Origin: Paenibacillus sp. 598K
Lineage (GTDB): Bacteria > Bacillota > Bacilli > Paenibacillales > Paenibacillaceae
DNA: 64,000 bases
Assembly: GCF_003851045.1 (NCBI RefSeq)
Contig: NZ_BFBX01000065.1
Location: forward strand, 47,719-111,718
Reading direction: 5' to 3'
How positions within the stretch are numbered: the first letter of the stretch is position 1; each line of letters begins with the position of its first letter. The translations under genes were made by a program, and so were the position numbers. Below are positions 28,904-36,813 of this stretch, piece after piece. Below the pieces are notes generated by a model. The model saw nothing but the letters and a program-made list of their open reading frames with translations. It had not been told where the DNA came from and did not search any database.

Positions 28904-29845
28904 TTGGTGTACATCGACCTTGTTTTTTTGTTGAACTTTGTGATTGACGGCGGCTTGTTGTATGTAACGGCATGGGTAAGGGGGATCCGCCCGCGCAAGT
29001 GGCGTCTCGCTGCCGCGGCAGCGATTGGCGCTTGTTACGCGGCGATGATGCTCTTCCCGCCGGTATCGTTTTTATTCACCTTTGCGATCAAGATCGCGCT
29101 CTCGCTCCTGATGCTCTGGACCGCTTTTGGCTTTGGCGGACTGCAGACCTTTGCCCGGCATGTGGCGGCGTTCTACGGCGTGAATTTTGCGGCAGCCGGC
29201 GCGGTGCTAGGCGGTTATTACTTGTTGCAGAGCTCAAGCGAGCTGTGGAGCGGTCTATGGTTCACACGATCCGGAGGGATGGGGTTGGAGTTGAATCTGG
29301 GCTTGCTGCTGCTGGCTGTCTTGCTGGCGGCAGGCTTGTTGATCTATCGCAGCGTGCTCTCTGCCCGCCGCCGCCGGGAGCAGATCGGCCAGCACGTGGT
29401 CTGGGTAACGGTGTACATCGACGACAAGGAATGCAAGTGCAAAGGGCTGGTCGATACGGGCAATCATCTCTATGATCCGCTGACACGCATCCCGGTGATG
29501 GTGATGGAGGCGACGCTATGGCGGGAGGAGCTGCCAGCCTCGTGGCTGGAGCGCATCCGGGAGTCGGAGGTTGACCGACTCGTGTCCGGTCTCGGCGAGG
29601 AGAGCGGGGTCTGGCAGGATCGGCTGAGACTGGTACCCTACCGAGGAATCAATCGCGGTACGCAATTCATGTTGGCCCTCAAACCGGATCGGGTACGGAT
29701 CGAGCAGGAGGGAAGGATCATTGAAACGCACAGGGTGCTGATCGGTCTGGATGGCGGCAAACTGTCGGCAGACGATGTGTATCAGGCAATAATACACCCA
29801 TCGCTCATGTCAGAATCTAACGAATCGTCGTCTCATGACGGTTGA
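28904..29845 (+). CDS. spoIIGA: Sigma-E processing peptidase SpoIIGA
   Basis: This 313-residue membrane protease processes pro-sigma-E in the mother cell. It has five predicted N-terminal membrane helices (residues 1-150). The cytoplasmic half carries the aspartic-protease motif LVDTGN near residue 185 and [14 protein letters not shown] near the end. The start is TTG 28904 (GTG 28907 possible), with CAGGAGGTG upstream. It directly precedes its substrate gene sigE. SpoIIR, its activator, is not encoded in the window. Confidence 0.93.
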   Translation: MVYIDLVFLLNFVIDGGLLYVTAWVRGIRPRKWRLAAAAAIGACYAAMMLFPPVSFLFTFAIKIALSLLMLWTAFGFGGLQTFARHVAAFYGVNFAAAGAVLGGYYLLQSSSELWSGLWFTRSGGMGLELNLGLLLLAVLLAAGLLIYRSVLSARRRREQIGQHVVWVTVYIDDKECKCKGLVDTGNHLYDPLTRIPVMVMEATLWREELPASWLERIRESEVDRLVSGLGEESGVWQDRLRLVPYRGINRGTQFMLALKPDRVRIEQEGRIIETHRVLIGLDGGKLSADDVYQAIIHPSLMSESNESSSHDG

Positions 29846-29865
29846 CGACAGGGAGGCTTGCACGC

Positions 29866-30588
29866 ATGGTTGTGAAGTGGAGATTGGTCCTGCAGTTATA
29901 TTATTACCGTGTGCTGTTTTTATTCGGGTTAAAAAGCAACGAGATCTATTACATCGGCGGCAGCGAAGCGCTGCCCCCGCCATTGACGCGCGAAGAGGAA
30001 GAGTATCTGCTCGGCAAGCTGACGACGGGCGATGCGGCCATCCGGGCGATGCTCATCGAGCGCAACCTGCGGCTTGTCGTCTACATCGCTCGCAAATTCG
30101 AGAACACCGGCATTCATATCGAGGATCTCGTCTCGATCGGCGCGATCGGGCTGATCAAGGCGGTCAATACATTCGATCCGGAGAAAAAAATCAAGCTCGC
30201 CACCTACGCTTCTCGCTGCATTGAAAACGAAATTTTGATGTATCTGCGGCGCAACAGCAAAACGCGCTCCGAGGTCAGCTTTGATGAACCGCTCAACATC
30301 GACTGGGACGGCAACGAGCTGCTGCTATCGGATGTGCTGGGCACTGAAAATGATACGATCTACCGCAATATCGAGGAGCAGGTAGACCGCAAGCTGTTGC
30401 ATAAGGCGCTGGAAAAGCTGACGGAGCGGGAGCGGATCATCATGGAGCTGCGCTTTGGCCTGACCGACGGCGAGGAGAAGACGCAGAAGGATGTCGCCGA
30501 CCTGCTCGGCATCTCCCAATCGTACATTTCGCGGCTTGAGAAGCGCATTATCAAACGGCTCCGCAAGGAGTTCAACAAGATGGTTTAA
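29866..30588 (+). CDS. sigE: RNA polymerase sigma-E (pro-sigma-E), mother-cell
   Basis: This 240-residue sigma factor has a pro-sequence with basic and hydrophobic residues ([18 protein letters not shown]) before the conserved processing region [17 protein letters not shown]. Region 2 ([27 protein letters not shown]) and region 4 ([16 protein letters not shown]) are intact. ATG 29866 follows GGGAGG by 9 nt. SpoIIGA, encoded immediately upstream, should cleave the pro-region. Confidence 0.96.
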   Translation: MVVKWRLVLQLYYYRVLFLFGLKSNEIYYIGGSEALPPPLTREEEEYLLGKLTTGDAAIRAMLIERNLRLVVYIARKFENTGIHIEDLVSIGAIGLIKAVNTFDPEKKIKLATYASRCIENEILMYLRRNSKTRSEVSFDEPLNIDWDGNELLLSDVLGTENDTIYRNIEEQVDRKLLHKALEKLTERERIIMELRFGLTDGEEKTQKDVADLLGISQSYISRLEKRIIKRLRKEFNKMV

Positions 30589-30613
30589 GCTACTGACCCA
30601 AGTCGTTAACAGT

Positions 30614-30642
30614 GCATTTTAACGGATTTTCAAGGCGAATGC
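30614..30642 (+). promoter_or_regulatory. Possible sigma-F/sigma-G promoter of sigG
   Basis: GCATT (30614-30618) and GGCGAATGC (30634-30642) are separated by 15 nt. They resemble the sigma-F pattern GYWTA and GGNRRANTW, with one mismatch in the -35 and two in the -10. sigG is sigma-F dependent in B. subtilis. The evidence is only a weak motif match in the right place. Confidence 0.35.
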
Positions 30643-30720
30643 AACGTTGCTAACGAAGGAATAATTCGGGTGGCCAAGGGGATAATGTACAGTAATGTTT
30701 CTCCTTGGGAGGTAATCACG

Positions 30721-31503
30721 TTGACCCGAAACAAAGTTGAAATCTGTGGAGTGGATACTGCCAAACTGCCTGTCCTCACCAACGCCCAGATGAGAGAGCT
30801 ATTCACGGCATTGCAGACGAGGGGGGAGCTGTCCGCAAGAGAAAAGCTGGTGAATGGCAACCTGCGGCTGGTGCTCAGCGTGATACAACGGTTTAACAAC
30901 CGCGGCGAATTCGTCGATGATTTGTTCCAGGTCGGTTGCATCGGACTGATGAAGGCGATCGACAATTTCGATCTTGGGCAAAACGTCAAATTCTCCACTT
31001 ACGCCGTGCCGATGATTATCGGAGAGATCCGACGTTATCTTAGAGATAATAATCCGATCCGCGTCTCGCGGAGCTTGCGGGATATCGCCTATAAGGCCCT
31101 ACAGGTCAGGGACAGCCTGACCAATCAAAATTCCCGCGAACCGACGATCTTCGAGATCTCAGAGGCGCTTAATGTACCAAAGGAGGACATCGTGTTCGCG
31201 CTCGATGCGATCCAGGACCCTGTATCGCTGTTTGAGCCGATCTATCAGGATGGCGGCGACCCGATCTTCGTCATGGACCAAATCAGCGACGACAAAAACA
31301 AGGATGTTACCTGGATCGAGGAGATCGCGCTGCGCGAGGCCATGCACAAGCTGGGCGACCGCGAGAAGATGATCCTGTCGATGCGCTTCTTCGAGGGCAA
31401 GACGCAGATGGAGGTCGCCGACGAGATCGGCATCTCGCAAGCGCAGGTGTCACGACTCGAGAAGTCGGCGATCCAGCAGATGCAAAAGCATGTGAAGACT
31501 TGA
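30721..31503 (+). CDS. sigG: RNA polymerase sigma-G, forespore-specific
   Basis: This 260-residue sigma factor begins LTRNKVEICGVDTAKLPVL, as in Bacillus. The RFNNRGEFVDDLFQVGCIGLMKAIDNF and YAVPMIIGEIRRYLRDNNP blocks of region 2 and the region 4 helix-turn-helix (EIGISQAQVSRLEK) are nearly identical to the B. subtilis protein. I start at TTG 30721, 8 nt after GGGAGG, which gives the same length as B. subtilis SigG; upstream in-frame starts lack conserved sequence. A terminator follows. Confidence 0.96.
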   Translation: MTRNKVEICGVDTAKLPVLTNAQMRELFTALQTRGELSAREKLVNGNLRLVLSVIQRFNNRGEFVDDLFQVGCIGLMKAIDNFDLGQNVKFSTYAVPMIIGEIRRYLRDNNPIRVSRSLRDIAYKALQVRDSLTNQNSREPTIFEISEALNVPKEDIVFALDAIQDPVSLFEPIYQDGGDPIFVMDQISDDKNKDVTWIEEIALREAMHKLGDREKMILSMRFFEGKTQMEVADEIGISQAQVSRLEKSAIQQMQKHVKT

Positions 31504-31646
31504 CGCAAGATAAGACATGAGCGTCTACAGGCAAAGCGAGTACACTCGTTTAGAGGCATAGACGAGTGAAGGGGGCTGCAAAGGCATAGGGAATGTTAAG
31601 GAGTAGGCGAGTAGAGACTAGTGTAAAGGCACGGATAAAGGCTTAC

Positions 31647-31682
31647 GGGACAAGGGATGGCGCACGCGCTGTCCCTTTTTTT
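31647..31682 (+). terminator. Terminator after sigG
   Basis: GGGACA (31647-31652) pairs with TGTCCC (31670-31675) and seven T residues follow. It lies about 145 nt after the sigG stop; the sequence between shows nothing recognisable. Confidence 0.8.
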
Positions 31683-32033
31683 GTCTCCGGAAAGAAGCTT
31701 GTTACGCCGCTAAAGGACGGTACAGCTGGTTTATCATGCTGACTAGCACCATCATGACTGTAATGCTCGCCACGGCACTTATTTTCGGAGAAACGCCCAT
31801 TCCAGCACGATTTTACCGGAATAAGCTCCTGGGCGAGAGCGTTAGAACGAGAGCCCTTGCATTTGAAGAAATAAGGCTGCGGTGCAAGCGTTAGAATTAG
31901 GGATGACAAGTGTGCAAAATCCGCTGTGTATGTTTGCCTAGGGTCAACATATAGTGATAGTAGGAATGCCGGAGCTGTCGGTCAGGCCAGTCCGACAAGC
32001 CGGCACAGAAGACTCGAAAAGGCGGTGGGAGCC
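31683..32033. other. Intergenic region before ylmC
   Basis: These 350 nt hold no supportable gene. The composition is less GC-rich than the flanking genes. A short ATTCC...GGAAT inverted repeat lies at about 31799-31822. The ylmC ribosome-binding site (AAAGGCGGTGGGA) ends the region. No consensus promoter could be placed. Confidence 0.4.
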
Positions 32034-32330
32034 TTGAAAATATCAGATTTTCAATCCAAGGATGTTATCAATATCGTCGACGGCAAACGTCTTGGCCATG
32101 TGAGCGACCTCGAGCTGGACCTGAGGCAGGGGCGTATCGACTCGATCGTCGTCCCGGCGTATACGCGGTTCTTTGGCTTGATGGGCGGCGGTGCGGACGT
32201 CGTCATCCCGTGGCGCAATATCGTCAAGATCGGCGCGGATGTCGTGCTTGTCCGGCTCGACGACAACAAGGCGTACCGGGACGATAGCAAGACCTACCGG
32301 TATGAGGAGCAGGACAACGAGCCGCTCTAG
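32034..32330 (+). CDS. ylmC: YlmC/YmxH family sporulation protein (PRC-barrel)
   Basis: This 98-residue protein has a PRC-barrel fold pattern: MKISDFQSKDVINIVDGKRLGHVSDLELD-like strands, then VIPWRNIVKIGADVVLVRL. The pattern matches B. subtilis YlmC and YmxH. The biochemical role is not known. The TTG start has GGCGGTGGGA close upstream. It stands alone between sigG and pgeF, the usual position in Bacilli apart from the missing ylmA. Confidence 0.85.
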   Translation: MKISDFQSKDVINIVDGKRLGHVSDLELDLRQGRIDSIVVPAYTRFFGLMGGGADVVIPWRNIVKIGADVVLVRLDDNKAYRDDSKTYRYEEQDNEPL

Positions 32331-32365
32331 GGCAGCCGCTGCGCTCGAAAGCTAGGCCTCACCTG

Positions 32366-32374
32366 TGGTACACT
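32366..32374 (+). promoter_or_regulatory. Extended -10 promoter candidate for pgeF
   Basis: TGGTACACT forms a TG-extended -10 element, 19 nt before the pgeF ATG. No good -35 is visible, which is tolerated with an extended -10. Confidence 0.35.
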
Positions 32375-32392
32375 GGTACAGAGGTGATGAGG

Positions 32393-33247
32393 ATGGAGCC
32401 ATTTGCTGCGATGGATGCGGAGAAGCGTCCATCTCTATACGTATTGTCTGCCTGGGTAGAGCGCTATCCAGGCTTGACGGCTGGATTCACGGGGCGGCAT
32501 GGCGGCGTCAGCGGGACGCCCTGGGAGTCGCTGAATGTCGGCCTGCATGTGGGAGATGATCCGGCCGCCGTCGTCCGCAACCGCGAGCTCGTCGCCGAGG
32601 CGATCGGCTGGTCGGCCGAGGCATGGACGAGCAGCGAGCAGGTGCATGGCGCCGTCGTCCGCCATGTCGGCGCCTGCGAGCGGGGACGCGGCCGGCTGAG
32701 CCGCGAGGATGCGCTGACGGATTGCGATGCGGTGGTGACGGCGGAGAAGGGCGTTCTGCTGACCTCGCTCTACGCCGACTGCGTACCGCTTTACTTCTAC
32801 GATCCGCGTCATGAGGTCGTGGCGCTGGCGCATGCCGGCTGGAAGGGAACCGTGCTGCGGATCGCGGAAGCTACGCTCGGGGAGATGGAGGAGCGGTACG
32901 GCTGTAACCCAGCAGAGGTGCGCGCGGCGATCGGACCGGCGATCGGCAGCTGCTGCTATGAGGTCGACGAGCCTGTCCTGACTCGCGCTGTACCGCTGAT
33001 CGAGGAGCTTGCAGCTGAGAATGATGCGGATCTCAGTGGGATGCTGGAGGAGACCGAGCCGGGCAAAGGGCGGCTGAACTTGAAAGAAATAAACCGACAG
33101 ATTATGATAAAAGCAGGAATATTGCCGATGCATATCGAATTAAGTACCCGATGTACCGGCTGTCGGACCGATCTGTTCTTCTCCCATCGGATGGAGGGAG
33201 GCCGGACGGGAAGGATGGCCAGCTGGATCGGCATGGAGAAGAGGTGA
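32393..33247 (+). CDS. pgeF: Peptidoglycan editing factor PgeF (YlmD/YfiH)
   Basis: This 284-residue protein belongs to the multicopper-oxidase-like family now linked to hydrolysis of L-Ser-containing UDP-MurNAc and to purine nucleoside cleavage. Metal and active-site segments are visible: SSEQVHG, LYADCVPLYFYD, ALAHAGWKGT, AIGPAIGSCCYEV and STRCTGCRTDLFFSHR. ATG 32393 follows AGAGGTGATGAGG; GTG 32384 and ATG 32387 are possible. It lies in the ylmC-D-E-sepF-ylmG-H order. Confidence 0.9.
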   Translation: MEPFAAMDAEKRPSLYVLSAWVERYPGLTAGFTGRHGGVSGTPWESLNVGLHVGDDPAAVVRNRELVAEAIGWSAEAWTSSEQVHGAVVRHVGACERGRGRLSREDALTDCDAVVTAEKGVLLTSLYADCVPLYFYDPRHEVVALAHAGWKGTVLRIAEATLGEMEERYGCNPAEVRAAIGPAIGSCCYEVDEPVLTRAVPLIEELAAENDADLSGMLEETEPGKGRLNLKEINRQIMIKAGILPMHIELSTRCTGCRTDLFFSHRMEGGRTGRMASWIGMEKR

Positions 33248-33254
33248 GTACGGC

Positions 33255-33962
33255 TTGACAACAATGCAGCAACGCATAGATGAAGTAGAGCGTCGCATCC
33301 AGGAGGCTTGCGCGCGCAGCGGACGCAACCGCGAAGAGGTCCGAATTATCGCGGTAACCAAGTACGTATCGACCGAGACGACGATAGAGGCTGTCCGTCA
33401 CGGCTTGCTGCAGCTCGGTGAGAATCGCTGGCAGGACGCCCAGGCGAAATGGCATGCGCTACAGGATATTAATGGACCTGCTCTAACCTGGCATTTTATC
33501 GGCTCTCTGCAGACCAACAAGGTCAAGGAGGTGGTCGGGCGGTTCGCCTGCATTCACTCGCTGGACAGGCCTTCCCTCGCCAAGGAGATTAACCGCAAGG
33601 CCGAGCAGCTCGGCATTCGGGTGCCCTGCCTGCTGCAGGTCAACGTCTCCGGCGAGGACACGAAGCACGGCCTGCAGCCGGAGGAGCTGCGCGGGTTTGC
33701 CGCATCGCTGGCTGATCTGCCGTTTATTCAGCCCGCCGGATTGATGACGATGGCTCCTTACGAGGCGGAGCCGGAGGAGACGCGGCCGGTATTCCGGCGA
33801 TTGCGCGAGCTACGGGATGAGTTGAATCGGGCGGCTGTGCTGCCTGAGCCATTACACGAGTTGTCGATGGGTATGTCCAACGATTTTGAGATTGCCGTCG
33901 AGGAGGGAGCGACCTGGCTGAGGCTGGGCACCGTCCTGGTGGGCAAGGAGGAGGAAGCGTAA
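33255..33962 (+). CDS. ylmE: YggS family PLP-binding protein (PLP homeostasis)
   Basis: The 235-residue alanine-racemase-fold protein binds pyridoxal phosphate and helps to keep free PLP low. The PLP lysine is in IIAVTKYVS near residue 36; GENRWQDA, WHFIGSLQTNKVK and SMGMSNDFEIAVEEGATWLRLGT are family marks (the last given here in part as residues 200-222). The TTG start follows GAGGTGAG by 6 nt. The gene overlaps sepF by one base. Confidence 0.93.
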   Translation: MTTMQQRIDEVERRIQEACARSGRNREEVRIIAVTKYVSTETTIEAVRHGLLQLGENRWQDAQAKWHALQDINGPALTWHFIGSLQTNKVKEVVGRFACIHSLDRPSLAKEINRKAEQLGIRVPCLLQVNVSGEDTKHGLQPEELRGFAASLADLPFIQPAGLMTMAPYEAEPEETRPVFRRLRELRDELNRAAVLPEPLHELSMGMSNDFEIAVEEGATWLRLGTVLVGKEEEA

Positions 33963-34426
33963 TGGGTGTTATGAACCGCTTTATGAACTTTCTCGGCTTG
34001 CAGGAAGAAGAAGAAGTCATTGAGCGCGAGAAGGTAATGACGCCGACCCAAGAGGAGTCGGAGCAGGACAATGCGTTTGAGGCGCGCAAGCAACAGCAAC
34101 AACAACCAAAAAGCAACAACGTCGTCAGTATTCATTCCCAGAAAAATGTCCGCGTCGTGCTCATCGAGCCCCGCACCTACGACGAAGCCCAGGAGATCGC
34201 CGACCATCTGCGCTCGCGACGTCCGGTCATCGTCAATTTGCAGCGGGTGCGCAAGGAGCAGGCGGTCCGCGTCGTTGACTTTTTGAGCGGTACAGTATAC
34301 GCTTTGAACGGCAACATTTCCAAACTCGGACCCCATATTTTCCTGTGCACGCCGGATTCGGTCGAAATTCAGGGCACCATCACGGAGATGATGGCGGAGG
34401 ATGTTGAGTACAACAAAATGAGGTGA
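33962..34426 (+). CDS. sepF: Cell division protein SepF
   Basis: This 154-residue protein links FtsZ filaments to the membrane. It has an N-terminal amphipathic helix (MGVMNRFMNFLGL) for membrane binding, a linker with a glutamine run near residue 45, and the compact SepF core (VRVVLIEPRTYDEAQEIADHLR through VYALNGNISKLGPHIFLCTP). Start and ylmE stop overlap (TAATG). It probably acts with the FtsA and FtsZ products encoded upstream. Confidence 0.95.
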   Translation: MGVMNRFMNFLGLQEEEEVIEREKVMTPTQEESEQDNAFEARKQQQQQPKSNNVVSIHSQKNVRVVLIEPRTYDEAQEIADHLRSRRPVIVNLQRVRKEQAVRVVDFLSGTVYALNGNISKLGPHIFLCTPDSVEIQGTITEMMAEDVEYNKMR

Positions 34427-34433
34427 CCTTTCG

Positions 34434-34706
34434 TTGAGCGAATTAGTAGTAGTGGAGTTTATTCAGAGACTTAGAACGATCTATACCTTCATGATTATCG
34501 GCTACGTGCTGATGTCATGGCTGCCTAACCTGAGGGAGAGCTTCATCGGCGAACTGCTGGGCAAGCTCGTCGAGCCTTACCTGTCGGTGTTCCGTCGGAT
34601 CATCCCGCCGATCGGCGGTGTCCTCGATCTGTCCCCGATCCTCGCGGTGTTCGCGCTGCAGTTCGTCGCGGCGGGATTGATCGCCGTCATCACCTACTTT
34701 ATGTAG
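34434..34706 (+). CDS. ylmG: YggT family membrane protein YlmG
   Basis: This 90-residue protein has two membrane helices with the family pattern IIGYVLMSWLPN, then LVEPYLSVFRRIIPPIGGVLDLSPILAVFALQ between and into helix 2 (residues 45-75). YggT/YlmG proteins influence division or envelope processes in bacteria and plastids; the mechanism is unclear. The TTG start is 7 nt after sepF, with AGGTGA overlapping the sepF end. Confidence 0.9.
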   Translation: MSELVVVEFIQRLRTIYTFMIIGYVLMSWLPNLRESFIGELLGKLVEPYLSVFRRIIPPIGGVLDLSPILAVFALQFVAAGLIAVITYFM

Positions 34707-34727
34707 AAGCGACCTGGAGCGAATGTG

Positions 34728-35510
34728 ATGAATCAAGATATATATGAGCATTTTCACCCGGACGAACGCCCCTTCATCGACCGGGCCTCCGAGTGGGTGG
34801 ACCGGGCGGGCGACTGGCATGAGGTGAAGCGAACCGACTTCCTCGATCCCCGTCAAGCCTTTATCCTGCGTACGCTGGCGCAGCGTCATCCCGACGTGCA
34901 CCTGCGTCTGGACGGCGGCTACGAGGGCGCCGAGCGGCAGCGCGCGATCGTCGCGCCGGATTACCGACCGCTCGAGGCAGAGCCGATCGGCATAGCCGTA
35001 CTCGCCATCGCAGCGAGCGACCGCAGCCCATTGGAGCTGGATCATGGCGATTACATGGGCGCTATCCTGGGCCTTGGGATCAAGCGGGACCGCGTCGGCG
35101 ACATCCATGTGCATGAGCACAGCTGCCACTGTCTGGTGACGGAGGAGATCGCCTCGTATCTGAACGTCCATCTGCGGCAGGTGCACCGCGCCGCTGTACT
35201 AACGGAGGTGCTGCCACTCGCAGAGCTGCGGCCATCGGTGTCGGAGTTCGAGGAGATGAGTCTGTCGGTCGCATCGATGCGACTGGACGGGATCGCCAGC
35301 GATGTCCATCGCTTCAGCCGGGCGCGCATCGTCGAGCCGATCCGGGCGGGTCGTTGCCGGGTCAACTGGAAGGTGACGGAGGACCCGTCGAGACTGCTCA
35401 AGGAAGGCGATGTCGTCTCAATTCAGGGTCTTGGCCGGTTCAAGCTGCTGGAGGTCGAAGGAGTGACCAAGAAAGGCCGGATACGCGTCAGAGCGGGCAA
35501 ATTTATTTGA
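34728..35510 (+). CDS. ylmH: S4-domain RNA-binding protein YlmH
   Basis: This 260-residue protein has an N-terminal half with DFLDPRQAFILRTL and a C-terminal S4 domain (about residues 180-245: ASMRLDGIASDVHRFSR, AGRCRVNWK, LKEGDVVSIQGLGRFKL). YlmH has been tied to rescue of stalled ribosomes and to division cluster expression. ATG 34728 has GGAG 8 nt upstream. It sits between ylmG and divIVA as in B. subtilis. Confidence 0.92.
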   Translation: MNQDIYEHFHPDERPFIDRASEWVDRAGDWHEVKRTDFLDPRQAFILRTLAQRHPDVHLRLDGGYEGAERQRAIVAPDYRPLEAEPIGIAVLAIAASDRSPLELDHGDYMGAILGLGIKRDRVGDIHVHEHSCHCLVTEEIASYLNVHLRQVHRAAVLTEVLPLAELRPSVSEFEEMSLSVASMRLDGIASDVHRFSRARIVEPIRAGRCRVNWKVTEDPSRLLKEGDVVSIQGLGRFKLLEVEGVTKKGRIRVRAGKFI

Positions 35511-35592
35511 GCGATTGAAGGATTTTGCGCCTAATTGTCGAATTGGTTGATTGAAAGCTGAGGGGATCGTCATTTCGATAGGAGGTGCGCCA

Positions 35593-36084
35593 GTGCCGTT
35601 AACGCCATTGGACATACATAACAAGGAATTCGGCCGCAGATTGCGCGGGTACGACGAGGACGAGGTCAACGAGTTTCTCGATCAGGTAATCAAGGATTAC
35701 GAGTCGCTGATCCGCGAAAACAAGGAATTGCAAAATCAGCTGCTGGCGGTGCAGGAAAAGCTGAACCACTTCGCTAATATCGAGGAAACGCTCAGCAAGA
35801 CGATCATCGTCGCTCAGGAAGCGGCCGATGAAGTGAAGGGCAACGCCAAAAAGGAAGCGCAGCTAATCATCAAGGAAGCCGAGAAAAACGCCGATCGGAT
35901 CATCAACGATTCGCTGTCGAAATCGCGCAAAGTGTCGCTGGAGGTAGAGGAGCTGAGGAAGCAGGCCTCGATCTACCGCTCCCGGTTCCGGATGCTCGTC
36001 GAAGCGCAGCTCGAGATGCTGAGCAAGGACGACTGGGACGCGCTGGAGGCGCCGCAGCCCGAGGAGGCCGCTCTCGAACGTTGA
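35593..36084 (+). CDS. divIVA: Septum and polar scaffold protein DivIVA
   Basis: This 163-residue coiled-coil protein senses negative membrane curvature. The N-terminal lipid-binding domain begins MPLTPLDIHNKEFGRRLRGYDEDEVNEFLDQV (residues 1-32; the GYDEDEVNEFL core is diagnostic). A second coiled coil at about residues 65-150 contains FANIEETLSK and AEKNADRIINDSLSKSRK. The GTG start has AGGAGGTG just upstream and gives the normal length. The -35 of the ileS promoter overlaps its stop codon. Confidence 0.96.
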   Translation: MPLTPLDIHNKEFGRRLRGYDEDEVNEFLDQVIKDYESLIRENKELQNQLLAVQEKLNHFANIEETLSKTIIVAQEAADEVKGNAKKEAQLIIKEAEKNADRIINDSLSKSRKVSLEVEELRKQASIYRSRFRMLVEAQLEMLSKDDWDALEAPQPEEAALER

Positions 36085-36109
36085 CAAACGGTTTGAAACG
36101 CGTTATAAA
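36081..36109 (+). promoter_or_regulatory. Sigma-A promoter of ileS
   Basis: TTGACA (36081-36086) and TATAAA (36104-36109) are separated by 17 nt. The -35 overlaps the divIVA stop codon. Transcription should begin near 36116. Confidence 0.88.
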
Positions 36110-36286
36110 TAGGGAATACTAACAAGGTATATGTAACTTCGATGACGAGAACGAGTACGTTGCATGGATGATCACCAGAGAGTCGGCGATTGCTGAGAGC
36201 CGATGTTCAGACTGCAGCCGAAGATCCTCTCCGAGAAGCAACGCCGAAGCATTAGAGGTAGGTTGGGGCTTGATTGCAATATGATC

Positions 36287-36336
36287 AAAAGCGCGCTTTT
36301 TAAACTTTTAAATTAAGGTTTAAAAAGGTCGCTTTT
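36287..36336. repeat. Palindrome beside repeat copy B
   Basis: Two 22-nt arms (36287-36308 and 36315-36336) are inverted copies matching at 19 positions around a 6-nt loop. The left arm lies within 36282-36307, which repeats 36462-36487 (the 3' end of repeat copy B) at 25 of 26 positions. The piece looks like a partial or rearranged copy of the element. Confidence 0.75.
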
Positions 36337-36346
36337 CAGCACCGAG

Positions 36347-36498
36347 AAGGTTGGAGGCCATTTAAAATGAGGAGCGGAGCGTAGGTGAGCCTACGTGAGC
36401 ACCGGAAGTTTAAATGGCATTCAAGATTCGACGTCGAGTCGGCTTCTCCGGGATGGCATCGTGATCAAAAGCGCCCTTTTTAAACTTCCTCTAAAAGA
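36347..36498 (+). repeat. Structured RNA-like repeat, copy B (inside ileS leader)
   Basis: This copy matches 1-151 along its full length. Helices: P1 36351-36357 (TTGGAGG) with 36488-36494 (CCTCTAA); P2 36358-36366 (CCATTTAAA) with 36409-36417 (TTTAAATGG), fully paired although both strands differ from copy A; P3 36379-36385 (GCGTAGG) with 36390-36396 (CCTACGT), one pair longer than in copy A; P4 36425-36430 with 36435-36440 around an ACGT loop; P5 36467-36471 with 36476-36480. Confidence 0.72.
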
Positions 36499-36618
36499 GT
36501 AGGTGCTGCCGGGTGTCCACCGTTACCATGGAGTGCGGATCATTGTCCGCGACTAGAGCGCCGATTGCGCCTGTTCTGTTTTGGGCAGGGGATCGGAAGT
36601 AGGGTGGTAACGCGAGTA

Positions 36619-36649
36619 AACCTCGTCCCTTTTGGGAGAGGTTTTTTTT
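36619..36649 (+). terminator. T-box leader terminator
   Basis: AACCTC (36619-36624) pairs with GAGGTT (36638-36643), with TCCC/GGGA inside and a TTTT loop. Eight T residues follow. It overlaps the 3' side of the antiterminator, as in T-box attenuation. Confidence 0.92.
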
Positions 36650-36680
36650 GTTGCTCGAAACGTTTGCAGAAGAAGGGTGC

Positions 36681-36748
36681 GCGCTGCAACGAAAGAAACT
36701 TTCGCTAAACGGCCAAAAGGGCCGCCTGCGGGCGCTGCAACGAAAGAA
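36681..36748 (+). repeat. Direct repeat pair upstream of ileS
   Basis: GCGCTGCAACGAAAGAA occurs at 36681-36697 and again at 36732-36748. A small GGCC-AAAAG-GGCC hairpin lies between (36711-36723). The pair stands between the leader terminator and the ileS start, so it is part of the mRNA only when the T-box reads through. Confidence 0.75.
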
Positions 36749-36813
36749 GCGCTGCTGAGAAGGCCAATAATATCAATAGGGTCCAGATTGGACAATGAGA
36801 AAGGATGACGAGA

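Larger units (their letters stand above)
36116..36650 (+). promoter_or_regulatory. T-box (tRNA-Ile) leader of ileS, interrupted by a repeat
   Basis: Stem I base pairs ACTTC (36136-36140) with GAGGT (36255-36259). The next helix pairs CGTTGC (36158-36163) with GCAACG (36238-36243). The internal loop between them holds AGTA and GAA marks and an isoleucine specifier ATT (36251-36253). The T-box sequence AGGGTGGTAACGCG is at 36601-36614, with TGGT able to pair with an ACCA tRNA end. CCGTTACC lies at 36521-36528. About 230 nt between Stem I and that segment is extra: a palindrome and repeat copy B. At about 535 nt the leader is roughly twice the usual length. Confidence 0.88.

Noticed and set aside
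36224-36226. ATC in the ileS leader as the T-box specifier codon
   Set aside because: It lies inside the upper part of Stem I. The ATT at 36251-36253 sits in the internal loop between the two base helices, next to GAA, where the specifier belongs.
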